From an uncultured Clostridia bacterium (lineage in GTDB: Bacteria; Bacillota; Clostridia; Oscillospirales; Ruminococcaceae), in the NCBI GenBank assembly GCA_938014915.1, contig CALLQQ010000106.1, forward strand, positions 1 through 6,286: a stretch of DNA of 6,286 bases, read 5' to 3'. Below the pieces are notes generated by a model. That model was not told the origin of the DNA. It saw nothing but the letters and a program-made list of their open reading frames with translations, and did no database searches. The position numbers and the translations under genes were made by a program. Shown one piece after another: positions 1-6,054 of this stretch (position 1 is the first letter of the stretch; every line of letters begins with the position of its first letter).

Positions 1-579
1 GGTGCAAAACTAATCGAGAAAGATACATCTGTTAATATACTTGGGAAATTAGCGGTGACTAATGAAGATGATAAATTATCTTCATCATGGAGCATCGATA
101 TAACGGAGAATCACATCAATACTATCAGCTACCTAACGCAAAAAGGGTATTCTTCATTCTTTGCGGCTGACAAGGATAGATTCCCGAATGCTGATAAAGG
201 ACTATATTATTTATACCTAATAAAAACTGATGAATTTTTAAATAATGATGGAGATGAGGACTTTTATAAATTAGACAATTTACTCTACTCCGATATCTTA
301 TATTCAGAATTGAATCAGCTAGAAAGTGTAAGAGGGCTAGTCGTTAATGATAAAGTAAGAGAACTTACCTCAAAACTGGAAAGATTTGACCGGGAAGCAC
401 TGCCGGACTATTTGGTGAAATTCGGCTCTAAACTTTTCGCAGTGCCGGAGGAATACAATACCCTAGCTGAAGAAGTATTCAATAGCGATGTTGCAATCGA
501 CGTAGAAACATTCTACAAATTGTTGGATGAAGAATCCAGCGAGGAGGTAAAGGACTTCATTAGGGGAGTGCTCAAATGA
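1..579 (+). CDS. Unrecognised acidic soluble protein, 3' part only
   Basis: The frame is open from the first base of the window to a TGA at 577-579, so 192 codons are visible and the true start lies upstream. A GTG at position 55 could be read as a start, but no ribosome binding site precedes it and the codons before it read through without a stop. The visible protein is rich in Asp, Glu, Leu and Tyr. It has no transmembrane segment, no signal peptide in the visible part and no cysteine or metal-binding cluster. The last 80 residues look helical and charged. I do not recognise a family. The stop codon overlaps the ATG of the next gene (ATGA at 576-579), which suggests translational coupling with the downstream lipoprotein and a shared transcript. 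That the protein works with the lipoprotein is inference from this layout only. Confidence 0.75.
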   Translation, partial: GAKLIEKDTSVNILGKLAVTNEDDKLSSSWSIDITENHINTISYLTQKGYSSFFAADKDRFPNADKGLYYLYLIKTDEFLNNDGDEDFYKLDNLLYSDILYSELNQLESVRGLVVNDKVRELTSKLERFDREALPDYLVKFGSKLFAVPEEYNTLAEEVFNSDVAIDVETFYKLLDEESSEEVKDFIRGVLK

Positions 580-1040
580 AGAAAATCGTCTTAACATTCA
601 TGGCTGCTACACTAATTTTTGCGACATCATGCACAAAAACGGCGCAAGTTGCAGATGTTCCAGTTGATGACATTGCATCGGCAGTGATGGATAGTATCGA
701 ATTCCCGCCACAATTCCAAGAAATTACGGATAGTGAGCGTATAAGCGCCGAATTTGAAATATCAATGGACAATGTTGAGGAAGTTACCATCTGGCAATCG
801 CCAATTAGCGTGCATTTATACGAGATGATTATCATTAAATCTAAAACAGACAAGGTAGATGAAAATAAAGAGTGCCTAGACAACCGACTAGATAAGTTGC
901 AAAATCAACTAGCATTCTATCCAGAGCAAATTAACATTGCGGGGAAGGCTATCATCGGGCAAAAGGGCGACTATCTATATCTAATTTCGCATCAAGACGC
1001 AAGCAAAGGCAAAGATGCATTAACTTTAGCACTTGAATAG
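576..1040 (+). CDS. Small lipoprotein, DUF4358-like
   Basis: A 154-residue protein with a typical lipoprotein signal: Lys-Lys at residues 2-3, a hydrophobic stretch at about 4-16, and a lipobox ending FATSC with Cys19 as the probable lipidated residue. It should therefore be exported and anchored on the outer face of the cytoplasmic membrane. The rest resembles DUF4358 proteins of Clostridia: a 'vp...i...v' start after the signal, a central strand pair with an EVTIWQSP-like segment, a helix with regularly spaced charged residues (about 96-118), a tyrosine-proline element (YPEQ), and a closing GDYLYLI strand. The molecular function of that family is not known to me. The start ATG is preceded by GGGGAG at 563-568 with 7 bases of spacing, inside the end of the upstream gene, and overlaps its stop codon. 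The gene is the last of its unit, being followed by a strong terminator. The family call rests on pattern memory, not on a search. Confidence 0.75.
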   Translation: MKKIVLTFMAATLIFATSCTKTAQVADVPVDDIASAVMDSIEFPPQFQEITDSERISAEFEISMDNVEEVTIWQSPISVHLYEMIIIKSKTDKVDENKECLDNRLDKLQNQLAFYPEQINIAGKAIIGQKGDYLYLISHQDASKGKDALTLALE

Positions 1041-1056
1041 CATGAACTGAATATCT

Positions 1057-1096
1057 AATCGCCCCTATCCAATGCACATTGGGTAGGGGCGATTTT
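1057..1096 (+). terminator. Rho-independent-type terminator after the lipoprotein gene
   Basis: Bases 1057-1073 pair with 1078-1094 to give a 17-bp stem with one G-U pair (1068 with 1083) and a GCAC loop. The middle of the stem is GC-rich (CGCCCC with GGGGCG). The 3' side runs into TTTT at 1093-1096, a short U tract that partly belongs to the stem. It begins 16 bases after the lipoprotein stop codon and so closes the upstream unit. Because it lies before the ATPase promoter, it also argues that the ATPase is transcribed separately. Confidence 0.85.
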
Positions 1097-1111
1097 GCCG
1101 TGAAAAAATCT

Positions 1112-1140
1112 TTGATAAAAAATTGTGATTCTAATATATT
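1112..1140 (+). promoter_or_regulatory. Sigma-A-type promoter for the calcium ATPase gene
   Basis: A TTGATA at 1112-1117 and a TATATT at 1135-1140 are separated by exactly 17 bases, close to the vegetative consensus. The predicted transcription start is near 1147, about 50 bases before the preferred ATPase start. It sits just after the terminator of the preceding unit, where a new promoter is expected. The transcript would exclude the GTG (1100) and TTG (1079) start candidates farther upstream. Confidence 0.7.
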
Positions 1141-1183
1141 TTGTCCTTTAACTGAATATAGTATAGGGAAAATGAAATATTGT

Positions 1184-1189
1184 GGGGGA
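1184..1189 (+). promoter_or_regulatory. Ribosome binding site that decides the ATPase start
   Basis: GGGGGA at 1184-1189 stands 6 bases before an in-frame TTG at 1196. The competing ATG at 1172 has an AGGGA only 2 bases ahead of it, which is too close for normal initiation. The TTG at 1079 lies within the terminator stem and upstream of the promoter, and the GTG at 1100 also lies upstream of the promoter. TTG 1196 is therefore the best supported start, with ATG 1172 as second choice. Confidence 0.6.
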
Positions 1190-1195
1190 CTTTTA

Positions 1196-3967
1196 TTGAA
1201 GATTTTTGATGTTTTAGATAGGGGTTATTCTCATAGGGAGGACTCTTTAAGTAAGGAAAGTTTAAGCGGCGTAGTAGATTTAGATAAAATAACCGCCGAA
1301 AAAGTGGATCCTACAAAGAATATCGGACTTAGCACTAAAGCGGCGCAGGAATTACTGCATAGGAATGGCAAGAATGAACTGCTCAACAAAAAGCGAGCAG
1401 GAGCGCTGTCCATCTTTGCCGGACAATTCCGTGATTTGATGATTATGATACTCCTCATCGCAACAGCAATATCCGCCCTAATGGGGGAGGTCTACGACGC
1501 AATAACGATAGTGTCGATCGTTTTTCTCAATGCGCTGCTTGGATTCGTGCAAGAATATCGTACCGAAAAGACATTGCAAGCTTTAAAGGATATGACGGCG
1601 CCATCGGCACGTGTATATCGTGACGGCAGATTACAGTCAATTCCAGCTAGTGAGCTTGTCGTTGGTGATGTTATTGAAATTGAAGCAGGGGATAGGGTGC
1701 CTGCCGATGCTGTCCTAATTAGCAGCATGGGGCTGAGCGCCGATGAAGCAATACTAACTGGCGAGGCCGTGCCCGCATCAAAAGTGGCGGCGACAAGTGC
1801 AATTTCGCACAACAAACCCAATATGCCCGAACTCATATATATGGGGGCAGTCATTACTAAAGGTCACGGAGTGGCGAAAGTAATAGCAACTGCAATGTCA
1901 ACGCAAATGGGGATAGTTTCGGGAATGATTGCACAAATCAAACCTAGCCCCACCCCACTTCAAAAAAGGCTAGGTCAATTGGGGAAGACATTGGCATTCG
2001 CCTGTATTGGAATTTGCATAATTGTTGCGGCAATTGGCGCATTGAGGGGGCACGGACTGATGGATATGCTCATGATGGGCATATCACTAGCCGTTGCCGC
2101 AATTCCAGAAGGATTACCAGCGACGGTAACAATATCGCTGGCATTGGCAGTGCGGAAAATATACAAACATCATGCACTGATACATAAGCTCCATTCCGTC
2201 GAAACACTTGGGAATGCAACGGTAATTTGCTCCGATAAGACGGGAACACTTACGGAAAATCGCATGACTGTAACACGCATTTATGCAGGTGATGAATTTA
2301 TTTCAGTTACAGGTAGTGGCTATCAAATAGCGGGGAAATTCGTAAAAGGCGAATCCGAAGTTAGCGTCCTTCGCAATGAAATTTTATCGAAGTTACTCAC
2401 GGCTGGCACATTATGCAATAATGCCAATATATCATCGGATCGTCCCGTGAAGAGCAGGAATCGCAACATACAAACATCTAAAGGCGAATGGACTGTTAGG
2501 GGCGATCCTACTGAAGTCGCATTACTGGTTAGTGCGGCAAAGGCGGGCATTACAAATGCGGCATTAGAGCAGGAATACCATAGAATCGATGAAATACCAT
2601 TCGATAGTAGGGTGCGCTCAATGACTGTACTTGTGAAAAAAAGTAATGGTGCGGAGCAATGCTATGTTAAAGGGGCGGTAGATTCTGTTATAGAGAATTG
2701 TGGATTCGTATTAACACACGATGGTGTTGTTCCAATGTCGCCAACTAGGAAGCGAGCCATTCTCCAGGCAAATGAGAAAATGACGGGCGATGCTCTGCGT
2801 GTACTGGCACTTGCATATAAAGATATGAGCGGAGCATTCTCTCATAACGAAAGCCAAACGGGATTAATCTTCTTAGGACTGCAAGGAATGGTCGATCCGC
2901 CAAGGTTGGAAGTTAAAAAGGCCGTTCGCACTTGTAAATGGGCAAAGGTTAAGACGGTAATGATAACGGGTGATCATAAAAATACTGCCTGCGCTATCGC
3001 AAAGCAAGTTGGAATATTAACCGCTGATATGGATGTAATGACGGGCAGCGAATTGGAGAAATTAACTGACGAGCAACTTGATTCAAAAATTTCTAATATT
3101 GCGGTGTTTGCTAGAGTTAGCCCGACGGATAAGCTGCGAATCGTAAAAGCGTTCAAACGTATAGGTGAAATTGTCGCAATGACGGGCGACGGTGTTAATG
3201 ATGCCCCCGCCGTTAAAGAGGCGAGCATTGGCGTTTCGATGGGTATAACGGGAACAGATGTAACTAAAGAGGCATCGGACATTATATTGCTTGATGATAA
3301 CTTTGCAACATTAGTTAAGGCAATTGAGCAGGGTAGAACAGTATACGAAAATATTAGGAAGTCGATTCGCTATATGTTATCGTCGAATACTGGTGAAGTG
3401 CTTACAATGCTTCTAGGTATGATAATGGGATTCCCCGTTGTGCTTGTACCTATTCAAATATTGCTTGTTAATCTTGTTACCGATGGACTCCCGGCAATAG
3501 CATTGGGGGTTGAGCCGCCTGACGAGGACATAATGCGGCGAGCGCCACGACATCCTAATGAAGGCATATTTGCAAATGGAATGTTATTTTCTATTGTAAT
3601 TAGGGGGATATTAATAGCACTGGCGACATTGGGGGCATTCAGTACCGTATTGGGATTGTCGGAGAGTGTCGACATGGCGAGGACGGCAGCATTCCTAACT
3701 CTTGCATTCTCACAATTCTTCCATGTGTTTGAATGTAAACATGAAAAAGGAACGTTATTAAACGTCCCCTACCTTAACAATATAAAATTAATTTTCGCAG
3801 TACTTGTATCGGCATCTGTATTAATGTTAGTATGCAGCGTTCAAATATTGCAAAGGGTTTTCGCGGTTGAACCTCCATCAATGCAGGCATTGCTTTATAT
3901 AGCAATATGCACATTAGCGGTGCCGGTTGTATCGTCAATACTTGGTCTGCTAAAGTGGAAGGAATAA
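1196..3967 (+). CDS. P-type Ca2+-transporting ATPase (P2A/SERCA type)
   Basis: A 923-residue membrane pump, the usual length for bacterial P2A ATPases, which export Ca2+ from the cytoplasm using ATP. Numbering is from TTG 1196. All main modules are present: an N-terminal cation-ATPase region; transmembrane helices M1-M2 (81-121), M3-M4 (266-319), M5-M6 (727-771) and M7-M10 (796-920); the actuator loop with TGEA (188-191); the phosphorylated Asp347 in CSDKTGT; the nucleotide domain with GDPTE (436-440) and KGA (492-494); then DPPR (567-570), TGDH (591-594) and TGDGVNDAP (663-671). Calcium ligands match SERCA: Glu305 in PEGL on M4, Asn731 and Glu734 on M5, Asn759, Thr762 and Asp763 on M6. Both Ca2+ sites therefore look largely formed, which makes Ca2+ more likely than Na+, K+ or H+, although some bacterial relatives carry Mn2+. 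Odd points are TGEA in place of TGES and KGAVD in place of the common KGAPE. The gene has its own promoter and converges on the next gene one base beyond its stop. Confidence 0.93.
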   Translation: MKIFDVLDRGYSHREDSLSKESLSGVVDLDKITAEKVDPTKNIGLSTKAAQELLHRNGKNELLNKKRAGALSIFAGQFRDLMIMILLIATAISALMGEVYDAITIVSIVFLNALLGFVQEYRTEKTLQALKDMTAPSARVYRDGRLQSIPASELVVGDVIEIEAGDRVPADAVLISSMGLSADEAILTGEAVPASKVAATSAISHNKPNMPELIYMGAVITKGHGVAKVIATAMSTQMGIVSGMIAQIKPSPTPLQKRLGQLGKTLAFACIGICIIVAAIGALRGHGLMDMLMMGISLAVAAIPEGLPATVTISLALAVRKIYKHHALIHKLHSVETLGNATVICSDKTGTLTENRMTVTRIYAGDEFISVTGSGYQIAGKFVKGESEVSVLRNEILSKLLTAGTLCNNANISSDRPVKSRNRNIQTSKGEWTVRGDPTEVALLVSAAKAGITNAALEQEYHRIDEIPFDSRVRSMTVLVKKSNGAEQCYVKGAVDSVIENCGFVLTHDGVVPMSPTRKRAILQANEKMTGDALRVLALAYKDMSGAFSHNESQTGLIFLGLQGMVDPPRLEVKKAVRTCKWAKVKTVMITGDHKNTACAIAKQVGILTADMDVMTGSELEKLTDEQLDSKISNIAVFARVSPTDKLRIVKAFKRIGEIVAMTGDGVNDAPAVKEASIGVSMGITGTDVTKEASDIILLDDNFATLVKAIEQGRTVYENIRKSIRYMLSSNTGEVLTMLLGMIMGFPVVLVPIQILLVNLVTDGLPAIALGVEPPDEDIMRRAPRHPNEGIFANGMLFSIVIRGILIALATLGAFSTVLGLSESVDMARTAAFLTLAFSQFFHVFECKHEKGTLLNVPYLNNIKLIFAVLVSASVLMLVCSVQILQRVFAVEPPSMQALLYIAICTLAVPVVSSILGLLKWKE

Positions 3968-3981
3968 GCTAATTTAGCTTA
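3965..3981. repeat. Palindrome spanning two convergent stop codons
   Basis: TAAGCTAA and TTAGCTTA form perfect 8-bp arms around one central base at 3973. The dyad contains the ATPase stop TAA (3965-3967) and the stop of the opposing gene (TAG on the minus strand, 3971-3969). In RNA it could fold on either strand as a 6-7 bp hairpin. It lacks a following U run on both strands and is AT-rich, so termination activity is uncertain. Confidence 0.4.
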
Positions 3982-4526
3982 GAAAAGATCGACGGAGCGA
4001 CTTCATTTTCCTTCTCTTCTCGCTTTCTTAAAAATTCCTTGATTTCATTTAAATTTGAAAAAAGCGAAATTAGCACGATTAATATAGTGATGGCAATTGA
4101 CGGGAGATGATTCCTGTAAAAAGTTATGGAATTCACCAATTCTAAATTTGAGAACCCAGCGCCAATAAATATTAGAGCAAGGCTTGCAACACATGATAGG
4201 ATTGGGGCAAGCTTTGTTCTATTAAGCATGATAAGTATCGTAGGTATTATGTAACCTAAAATTGTTGTGATTATGAGGGCGGCCCCGAGTGCTGGCGCCT
4301 TAGTAAATACAATTAGCCCATAAGCACCTAGCAAATTTAATGCTAGTCCCCATATTGAAGTAAAAAATAGCAGTAAGACTTTTAAAATAGTAATTAAAAT
4401 TTTGATACGAATTCCTCCCTGGATAAAGTTAGTTAGAATATTATTGATTAAAACGATTAAGATAAATAAGATGGTTTTTTTAAAAAATGATTTTATAGAA
4501 TTTATCTTATTATAATATAATATCAT
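3969..4526 (-). CDS. Small multi-pass membrane protein of unknown function
   Basis: The frame runs from ATG at 4526 to a TAG at 3971-3969, giving 185 residues. I recognise no family. Hydrophobic spans are clear at about residues 50-74, 79-101, 107-125 and 141-157, with a further possible one at 18-34. The C-terminus (about 158-185) is hydrophilic with a basic-acidic run (RKREEKE) and probably lies in the cytoplasm. The ATG at 4526 has no ribosome binding site and lies in very AT-rich DNA. Inside the frame, GGGAGGA at 4419-4413 stands 7 bases before an ATC codon at 4406; from there the protein would be 145 residues with four spans and an MK-type beginning if ATC is read as Met. No ATG, GTG or TTG occurs in frame nearby. 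The long start is given here, but the shorter protein is a serious alternative. The gene is convergent with the ATPase and divergent from spoIVB, so it is probably its own unit. Confidence 0.7.
   Translation of the reverse strand: MILYYNKINSIKSFFKKTILFILIVLINNILTNFIQGGIRIKILITILKVLLLFFTSIWGLALNLLGAYGLIVFTKAPALGAALIITTILGYIIPTILIMLNRTKLAPILSCVASLALIFIGAGFSNLELVNSITFYRNHLPSIAITILIVLISLFSNLNEIKEFLRKREEKENEVAPSIFSKLN
4413..4419 (-). promoter_or_regulatory. Strong Shine-Dalgarno-like site inside the membrane-protein frame
   Basis: On the minus strand these bases read GGGAGGA, a near-perfect ribosome binding site in a region that is otherwise AT-rich. Seven bases after its GGAGG comes the in-frame codon ATC (4406-4404), followed by AAA. 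In the long frame the same bases encode Gln-Gly-Gly at residues 36-38. The site may mark the true start of the gene, or it may be chance coding for glycines. Confidence 0.45.
4458..4509. repeat. Nested inverted repeat in the 5' part of the minus-strand gene
   Basis: TAAGATAAAT at 4458-4467 is the exact reverse complement of ATTTATCTTA at 4500-4509. Between them lies a second symmetric run, TTTTTTAAAAAA (4476-4487). The arms are AT-only apart from one G-C pair. The repeat falls between the nominal ATG (4526) and the internal ribosome binding site (4419-4413), so it could be leader RNA structure if the shorter gene model is correct. It may also be a chance product of low GC content. Confidence 0.4.
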
Positions 4527-4546
4527 ATTTTCATTATAATATGCAA
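4517..4546 (-). promoter_or_regulatory. Weak candidate promoter for the membrane-protein gene
   Basis: On the minus strand TTGCAT (4546-4541) and TATTAT (4522-4517) are 18 bases apart. The -10 is good and the -35 is poor. The implied transcription start, near 4510, lies downstream of the ATG at 4526 and so would favour the shorter gene model. In such AT-rich sequence chance matches are common. Confidence 0.3.
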
Positions 4547-4700
4547 TAGCCTTGCCATTTTAAATATTACATATTTAGTGTTTGTTTGAGTTTTTACTAA
4601 TATATAGCCTCACCAATTTACCTATTATATTATCATAATTGCAGCGAATAATAATAAAGCAAAAGTAGAAAAAAGTTTTATTTGATGGAGGAAACAGCGT
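4527..4700. other. AT-rich divergent intergenic gap before spoIVB
   Basis: This 174-base gap separates the minus-strand membrane gene from spoIVB. A 10-base repeat, ATTATAATAT, occurs at 4533-4542 and again at 4509-4518 just outside. Its core ATTATAAT is self-complementary, so it offers TATAAT on both strands. I looked for sigma-F and sigma-G type elements, expected for spoIVB from Bacillus subtilis, and found no convincing pair. A normal ribosome binding site (GGAGG, 4687-4691, 9 bases before ATG) closes the gap. Confidence 0.6.
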
Positions 4701-5927
4701 ATGAGAAAGATAGTTATGTCGCTTACATCTGCTGTATCTATTATGGTGATGGTAGTATTTAGCGTTGTAGTATATTATAATATGACATTGCCAAATCAGT
4801 ACTATGTTACTGAAGATAGCTCATTGCATTTGAATCGGCATTTTGAAATAATAGCGGAAAAAAAGATGCACAAAAGTGTCAAAGGACAGGTATCGAAATC
4901 ACTTCAGCCATCGGATACCACAGAATTAAAATTGCTCGGCATATTCCCAATAAAAGAAGTCAGCGTCAAAACCGTCGAAAGACCGATGCTTATTCCGGGC
5001 GGAAGCCCATTCGGCATTAAGATGCTTACTGAAGGGGTAGTAGTTATCGGAATTGCCGATGTAGATAGTGAAGATGGGTATCTATGTCCGGCACGAGAAG
5101 CGGGAATCCAAGTGGGGGATATAATTCTTGATATAGATGGACAAGAAGTTGAAAGTAATGACGATATTGCGAGTATAATTGAAAAGAGTCAAGGCGGCAA
5201 GGTGGAAGTATCATTAAAGAGGAACGACAAGAAATTAACAGTATTTTTAAAACCGATTTTATCAAGTTCGAATAAATGTTATAAAGTCGGTATATGGGTG
5301 AGGGATTCGAGTGCTGGTATTGGAACTGTAACATACTATGACCCGAAGAACTCCACATTCGGCGGTCTGGGGCATCCAGTGTGCGATGTTGATACGGGGG
5401 AGATTCTACCACTAATGTCGGGCGAGGTAGTTGCGGTGAATGTCAGCGGCGCTACAAAAGGATTGGTGGGCGAGCCGGGCGAGTTGATCGGCAGCTTCGT
5501 GTCGAAAACCGCAATTGGGAAGTTGCTAATTAACAATGAAACGGGGGTATTCGGCACATTGAATTCAGCACCGACATCATTCGAGCCAATGCCAATGGTG
5601 ATGAAACAAGATGTTGAAATCGGTGCGGCAAAAATTCTTGTAACGACTGAGGGCAACCAACCAAAAGAATATGATATCGAAATAGAGAGAATACAATTCA
5701 GGGATAAAAATGCGACAAAAAACCTAGTTATCCGTGTTGTCGACCCTGCTTTATTAGCGAAAACTGGCGGCATTGTTCAGGGGATGAGCGGCAGCCCGAT
5801 AATACAAAATGGCGCTATTGTCGGTGCAGTTACGCACGTCTTTGTGAACAATCCAGAAAAGGGGTACGGTATATTTTGCGAAAACATGTACAATTTCACA
5901 CAAAACATTGAAAATGAGGCGGCATAA
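4701..5927 (+). CDS. spoIVB: SpoIVB peptidase, stage IV sporulation protein B
   Basis: A 408-residue serine peptidase of family S55. In Bacillus subtilis it is made in the forespore, crosses the inner membrane, and cleaves SpoIVFA to release pro-sigma-K processing in the mother cell. Here residues 4-26 form one transmembrane or signal-anchor helix. A PDZ domain covers about 100-185, with the typical AREAGIQVGDIIL stretch. The peptidase domain follows with all three catalytic residues in place: His225 in GGLGHP, Asp348 in RVVDPA and Ser363 in GMSGSP. Asp348 and Ser363 match Asp363 and Ser378 of the B. subtilis enzyme with the same 15-residue spacing, and His225 matches His236. The length is close to the B. 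subtilis protein. The start is supported by GGAGG with 9 bases of spacing. The next gene is spo0A, the order usual in spore formers. The last codons overlap a probable spo0A promoter, and no terminator follows. Confidence 0.96.
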   Translation: MRKIVMSLTSAVSIMVMVVFSVVVYYNMTLPNQYYVTEDSSLHLNRHFEIIAEKKMHKSVKGQVSKSLQPSDTTELKLLGIFPIKEVSVKTVERPMLIPGGSPFGIKMLTEGVVVIGIADVDSEDGYLCPAREAGIQVGDIILDIDGQEVESNDDIASIIEKSQGGKVEVSLKRNDKKLTVFLKPILSSSNKCYKVGIWVRDSSAGIGTVTYYDPKNSTFGGLGHPVCDVDTGEILPLMSGEVVAVNVSGATKGLVGEPGELIGSFVSKTAIGKLLINNETGVFGTLNSAPTSFEPMPMVMKQDVEIGAAKILVTTEGNQPKEYDIEIERIQFRDKNATKNLVIRVVDPALLAKTGGIVQGMSGSPIIQNGAIVGAVTHVFVNNPEKGYGIFCENMYNFTQNIENEAA

Positions 5928-5936
5928 TGCTATAAT
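5908..5936 (+). promoter_or_regulatory. Upstream spo0A promoter, extended -10 sigma-A type
   Basis: TTGAAA at 5908-5913 and a perfect TATAAT at 5931-5936 are 17 bases apart, and TGC stands directly before the -10, making an extended -10 element. The -35 lies within the last codons of spoIVB and the -10 starts 4 bases after its stop. Transcription would start near 5943, giving spo0A a leader of about 110 bases. This is the best consensus promoter in the window. In B. subtilis spo0A also has two promoters, Pv (sigma-A) and Ps (sigma-H); equating this one with Pv is inference. Confidence 0.7.
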
Positions 5937-5989
5937 AGTGAATATACACGCCACTCCGAAAAAGTTTTTGATAAAAATGTAAAAAAGTA

Positions 5990-6018
5990 TTGCATCTTAT
6001 TCCATAATATGGTAATAT
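5990..6018 (+). promoter_or_regulatory. Downstream spo0A promoter, sigma-A type
   Basis: TTGCAT at 5990-5995 and TAATAT at 6013-6018 are separated by 17 bases. Transcription would start near 6025, about 29 bases before the spo0A ATG. The spacer contains a dyad that touches the -10. I see no match to the sigma-H pattern (AGGA-type -35 with GAAT-type -10), which the B. subtilis Ps promoter uses. Confidence 0.5.
6002..6012. repeat. Dyad inside the downstream spo0A promoter spacer
   Basis: CCATA and TATGG flank one central A, a perfect 5-bp dyad lying between the -35 and -10 and directly abutting the -10. Its place suits an operator for a repressor or an activator that alters the spacer. It is short and the symmetry does not extend outward, so chance remains possible. 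Confidence 0.35.
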
Positions 6019-6047
6019 ATGATTGTAATAAATAACAACGGAGGTAT

Positions 6048-6054
6048 TTTGACA
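6048..6054 (-). promoter_or_regulatory. Possible 0A box over the spo0A start codon
   Basis: The minus strand reads TGTCAAA here, 6 of 7 bases of the Spo0A-binding consensus TGTCGAA. It lies between the ribosome binding site and the ATG and includes the A of the ATG. Spo0A feedback on its own gene is known in B. subtilis. One short near-match in this position is weak evidence. Confidence 0.25.

Noticed and set aside
572..883. Minus-strand frame of 103 codons opposite the lipoprotein gene
   Set aside because: It lies wholly over a gene with a clear signal peptide, ribosome binding site and family pattern, and it has no plausible start context of its own.
1079..1195. N-terminal extension of the ATPase
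   Set aside because: The start codon would lie in a terminator stem and before the promoter, and the extra residues are not typical for the family.
1231..3675. Several minus-strand frames opposite the calcium ATPase
   Set aside because: They are antisense to conserved ATPase motifs and have serine/threonine-rich translations typical of reversed coding sequence.
4527..4700. Sigma-F or sigma-G promoter for spoIVB, for example from GAATA at 4646-4650
   Set aside because: No -10 of the CATNNTA or GGNNANANT type occurs at proper spacing.
5044..5954. Three minus-strand frames opposite spoIVB
   Set aside because: They overlap each other and the conserved peptidase and PDZ regions; none has a ribosome binding site or a recognisable domain.
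5968..5995. TTGATA at 5968-5973 as a third spo0A promoter, matching the hexamer and A-rich flank before the ATPase gene
   Set aside because: No acceptable -10 lies 16-18 bases downstream; the similarity to 1112-1117 is limited to an AT-rich stretch.
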